From contig NZ_AOIP01000040.1 of the NCBI RefSeq assembly GCF_000337535.1, positions 1 through 44,035 on the forward strand: a stretch of DNA of 44,035 nt, read 5' to 3'. Of the stretch, positions 41,158 through 44,035 are shown piece by piece. The stretch comes from Natrialba aegyptia DSM 13077 (GTDB lineage: Archaea; Halobacteriota; Halobacteria; Halobacteriales; Natrialbaceae). The notes below the pieces were generated by a model that was not told the origin of the DNA, ran no database searches, and saw only the letters and a list, made by a program, of their open reading frames with translations. A program made the position numbers and the translations under genes. Each line of letters starts with the position of its first letter. The first letter of the stretch is position 1.

Positions 41158-43626
41158 CTACATGAGATAGAATAACGGAAAGAGGACCACCCAGACGATA
41201 TCGACGAAGTGCCAGTAGATGCCGAAGTACTCCACCGGCCGGTGATCCTCGAGATAGGCACCGAGCGTCACGATGCGGTAGATCATGAACCCCGCGATGA
41301 GGAGGCCGAGGATCACGTGGAACGCGTGGAGGCCGGTCGTCACGAAGTAAATCGAGTACTGGAGTTCGGAGAACCAATAGATCCCGTGGGCGAACTCTTG
41401 TCCCCACTCGTACCCCTTGATACTGAGGAACGTAAGCCCGAGCAGTACCGTCCCTCCCAATGCGGCCAGTAATCCGCGTTCGTTTTTTCTCCCGGCCATC
41501 TCCAGTGCGAGGACGACAGTAAAGCTCGAGGTGAGCAGGATGTAGGTGTTGAGCAGCCCGATAGTTGCGGAGGGCGGGACCGTTTCGAACTCGTTCCAGC
41601 CGGCGTGTAGCCGCATAAAGATATACGCCCCGATGACAGCGCCGAAGACGAGAACGTCCGATGCGATGAAGAACCAGACGCCGAGTTTCGTCGTCCCGAT
41701 GCCCTCGACCGGCCATCGTTCGGCAATAGCCATCTCGGGCGCGTCGAACTGCTCGCGTCCGTATTCGAAGAGCGTGTATCCCAAGATCCCGATACCAACG
41801 AGTACGAGCACTGGATGGATGAAGTCCGGCGAGCCGATTTCGGAAATATCTGCGCCGCGCGCGGTGGCGAAATCGACGACCCACGGCGTGAGCCCCGAGA
41901 CTCCGAGGAACGTCACGAACATCCCCGCTCCGATTCCGAACGGCCAAATGCTTCCGTGATCGGCGTGCTCCGACTCGAGCGAGTCGGCCTGTTCGACCGC
42001 GCCGCCGTCAGATACTGTGCCGCCGTCCGATGTAGTCGTTGTATCGTCGACGAACTCGAGGGACCCACTGCTGTAACTGGGTCGGTTCGGCCAGTTTTCG
42101 AGCGGCGGCGGAGAGGTCGTCGCCCACTCCGCTGTCCGCGAGAACGTCCACGGATTGCCGGGCGCATCCGGACCGGTGAGCAGGCTTTTACCGAGCGTGT
42201 AGAAGATGATGAGATAGGACGCACCGAGGATCAGTGCCCCCACGGTCGCCACTCGATGATAGACCGTAAACGCCGTATTAAATTCGAAGACGCGCCGTGG
42301 CGTCTCCCACACGAGAAACATCGGGAAGTAGAGTACGTTAAAACCGATAAAGTAGACTACGAAGCTAAGTTTTCCTAGCGTTTCGTCGTACATCTTTCCG
42401 GTGATCTTCGGCCACCAGTAGAAGATTCCGCCGATCAGCGCGGTAATTCCGGCGACCATCACGTAGTGAAAGTGAGCAACAACCCAGTAGGTTCCCCGGA
42501 ACTGGTAATCGAGTACGACCGCACCGAGGAAGACCCCCGTAATCCCTCCGAGGATGAACAGGACTAGTGCACCGAGATTAAACAGGAACGGCGTCGTAAA
42601 CCGAACTCGTCCCTTGATCATCGTATAAATGAGTGAGAAGACGATCAAGTCGAACGGGAGTGAGATCCCAATACTCGTCGCCATATACAGCGTCTTGATT
42701 TCGAGGTTGATCGTCGTCAGAAACATGTGGTGCATCCAGACCAGGAAGGACTGGACGGCCACCAGGACCATCGCGATGATGATCCATTTCCGTCCGACGA
42801 GGCGACGCCCGGTGAACGTCTGAAACGTTTCGAGCATGATGCCCAATGCAGGGAAGAAGACGATATACACCTCCGGATGGCCGAAAAACCAGAATAGATG
42901 TGCCCATAATAGGCTCGATCCCTGGTTCGTCGCGAAGTATTGGGTGAGGAAAATACGGTCGCTAATCAAGAGCAAGAGTGCAGCAAGCAGTGATGCAAAG
43001 GCGAACAGCATCATCCATACGGTCAGTAGCGTCGCCCACGTGAACAGCGGCATATTCCACAATCCCATTCCTTCGGCGCGGCACCGATGAATAGTTGTAA
43101 GAAAGTTCACTGATCCGAGCGTGACCGACATAACGAACAGCGTCAGCGCGAGGACCGCTGCGGTCCCGCCCGCAGTCATCTCCTGGGCCGGATTGTAAAT
43201 CGGTACATTGAGCGGTGCGTACATATACCACCCGCTGGACCACGTTGCATCCTGAAAGAACGAGAGAATGAGCAGTAGTGCCGAAAACGCATAAAACCAG
43301 TAACTCAGCGCGTTCAACCGTGGAAACGCAAGGTCCTGAGTACCGATCTGCAACGGGACGACGTAGTTTGCGAACGCGATACCGAGGGGGGAGATAACCC
43401 AGAAGATCATCACGAGCCCGTGGACGGACACCGCCTGATTAAACTGGGTTGGATCAAGCAGACCGATCCCGCCCGATTCCCACATCTGGATGCGGAATAG
43501 TATCGCGAGCACGCCGCCGACGACGATCAAGAACAAGGACGTTATGAGGTAGAGAATCCCGATATCTTTGTGGTTGGTCGTGACCAGCCATCGCTTGATG
43601 GTCGTCCGCGGCGGGAGTTCACTCAT
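41158..43626 (-). CDS. coxAC: Cytochrome c/quinol oxidase fused subunits I and III (CoxAC)
   Basis: This 822-aa haem-copper oxidase reduces O2 and pumps protons. Residues 1-500 are subunit I, starting TIKRWLVTTNHKDIGILYL, with HGLVMIFWV, the CuB/Tyr site FGHPEVYIVFFPALG, MHHMFLTT and the haem ligands in VAHFHYVMVAG. A Ser/Thr/Asp-rich linker (about 500-560) leads to extra helices and a subunit III part (about 620-822) with LGVWFFIASDVLVFGAVIGAY, TTGLHAFHVILGLL and the ending YWHFVDIVWVVLFPLFYLM. Fused I-III subunits are known in some bacteria and archaea. Subunit II, with CuA, is not in the window. The ATG at 43626 is chosen; a GTG at 43632 is in frame. A TATA-like box lies at 43728-43736. 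Confidence 0.93.
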   Translation of the reverse strand: MSELPPRTTIKRWLVTTNHKDIGILYLITSLFLIVVGGVLAILFRIQMWESGGIGLLDPTQFNQAVSVHGLVMIFWVISPLGIAFANYVVPLQIGTQDLAFPRLNALSYWFYAFSALLLILSFFQDATWSSGWYMYAPLNVPIYNPAQEMTAGGTAAVLALTLFVMSVTLGSVNFLTTIHRCRAEGMGLWNMPLFTWATLLTVWMMLFAFASLLAALLLLISDRIFLTQYFATNQGSSLLWAHLFWFFGHPEVYIVFFPALGIMLETFQTFTGRRLVGRKWIIIAMVLVAVQSFLVWMHHMFLTTINLEIKTLYMATSIGISLPFDLIVFSLIYTMIKGRVRFTTPFLFNLGALVLFILGGITGVFLGAVVLDYQFRGTYWVVAHFHYVMVAGITALIGGIFYWWPKITGKMYDETLGKLSFVVYFIGFNVLYFPMFLVWETPRRVFEFNTAFTVYHRVATVGALILGASYLIIFYTLGKSLLTGPDAPGNPWTFSRTAEWATTSPPPLENWPNRPSYSSGSLEFVDDTTTTSDGGTVSDGGAVEQADSLESEHADHGSIWPFGIGAGMFVTFLGVSGLTPWVVDFATARGADISEIGSPDFIHPVLVLVGIGILGYTLFEYGREQFDAPEMAIAERWPVEGIGTTKLGVWFFIASDVLVFGAVIGAYIFMRLHAGWNEFETVPPSATIGLLNTYILLTSSFTVVLALEMAGRKNERGLLAALGGTVLLGLTFLSIKGYEWGQEFAHGIYWFSELQYSIYFVTTGLHAFHVILGLLIAGFMIYRIVTLGAYLEDHRPVEYFGIYWHFVDIVWVVLFPLFYLM

Positions 43627-43727
43627 CGACACCCCCTCGCTCGGCTCTCATTCCGGTGCCCCTCCCAGCGGTTCGCTTTGGACCACACACGAGCACGGGT
43701 CATCACCAACATACCCGCGATAGAGAG

Positions 43728-43736
43728 CCATATAAC
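43728..43736 (-). promoter_or_regulatory. TATA box of the oxidase gene
   Basis: TGTTATATG on the minus strand would start a message near 43705 with a leader of about 80 bases before the ATG at 43626. Confidence 0.5.
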
Positions 43737-43888
43737 ACCCCGTTGGGCACTCAAGGATGGCACAGTCGGCGCTTCGAAACTGCCGTCACTCGGCGGCAAA
43801 ACAAGGCATTCGAACTGCTACAGGATCCGTTGTAGTGAGCCTGAGTGGGGGTGCTCGGGATATCCTTTTTCCGTTGACAGTGGTGGCA

Positions 43889-44035
43889 ATGGCTCACGAG
43901 CAAGCGGTCAAGTCGACGCTTGGTCATAGTGATATTGATGGACAGCTTCGTGAGTGGATGCTGCTAAATATTACTGCTACGCCATCAGATGGAGAGCGTG
44001 AGACGCTTGCCGTAGTCGACACTACTGGACCAGAT
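43889..44035 (+). CDS. Unrecognised gene, 5' part (runs off the window)
   Basis: Forty-nine codons are open from ATG 43889 to the window end (in frame with GTG 43883), starting MAHEQAVKSTLGHSDIDG and continuing through LREWMLLNITATPSDGERETL. Its G+C is clearly lower than that of the neighbouring genes, which suggests a recent arrival or a different gene class. I do not recognise a family in 49 residues. It is divergent from the oxidase gene. Confidence 0.5.
   Translation, partial: MAHEQAVKSTLGHSDIDGQLREWMLLNITATPSDGERETLAVVDTTGPD

Noticed and set aside
38260..41261. Long minus-strand frames opposite the nuclease and secreted-protein genes (460 and 527 codons)
   Set aside because: Antisense shadows typical of high-G+C haloarchaeal DNA; no motif, start signal or acidic bias.
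43570..43929. 119-codon plus-strand frame overlapping the oxidase start
   Set aside because: Basic, motif-free and out of frame with the 43889 gene; it crosses the oxidase promoter.

Overview
The window comes from a haloarchaeon (class Halobacteria). The signs are high G+C, very acidic proteins, a transcription factor B, two bacterio-opsin-activator (HTH_10) regulators, many leaderless genes with an archaeal TATA box about 26 bases before the start codon, the Ahb haem pathway, and haloarchaeal cobalamin genes. No rRNA, tRNA, CRISPR array or intact insertion sequence was seen. The genus cannot be fixed from the sequence alone.

Layout. (1) 1-5065, plus strand: a cobalamin block with cbiH, a small ferredoxin-like protein, a protein built like a dead LAGLIDADG endonuclease, a CbiX chelatase fused to a ferredoxin domain, DUF3209 and a cytoplasmic beta-propeller. 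(2) 5132-10177, minus strand: general metabolism (C45 acyltransferase, two-domain VOC protein, CaiB-type CoA transferase) and two HTH_10 regulators. (3) 10392-13169: a PEP-synthase/rifampicin-phosphotransferase-like enzyme, then a zinc microprotein and a short DNA element that can fold into a three-way junction. (4) 14078-22180: haem and nitrogen-oxide genes, with ahbC and a PaaB-like partner, DUF2249, ahbD, a MOSC protein, quinol-type nitric oxide reductase and a TFB. (5) 22472-31397, minus strand: a tightly packed seven-gene operon for an exported type II molybdenum enzyme (alpha, beta, haem-b gamma subunit, TorD-like chaperone, HEAT protein, unknown protein, Mrp ATPase fused to DUF2249). 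(6) 31736-33100: hemL with a four-cysteine insert. (7) 33234-35757: a parA-like gene with an acidic partner and a 1-kb AT-rich non-coding region carrying five arrays of degenerate 13-bp direct repeats. (8) 35758-40922: a Tat-exported multidomain nuclease translationally coupled to a secreted polymer-forming-like protein. (9) 41158-43626: a fused cytochrome oxidase subunit I/III. The window ends in an unrecognised partial gene.

How it fits together. hemL (first committed precursor), ahbC and ahbD (last haem steps), the nitric oxide reductase, the haem-b subunit of the molybdenum enzyme and the haem-copper oxidase together suggest an anaerobic/microaerobic respiration island that carries part of its own haem supply. 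The least explained part is the 13-bp repeat field next to parA, which looks like a centromere or iteron region and hints that this replicon, or this part of it, is or was plasmid-like.
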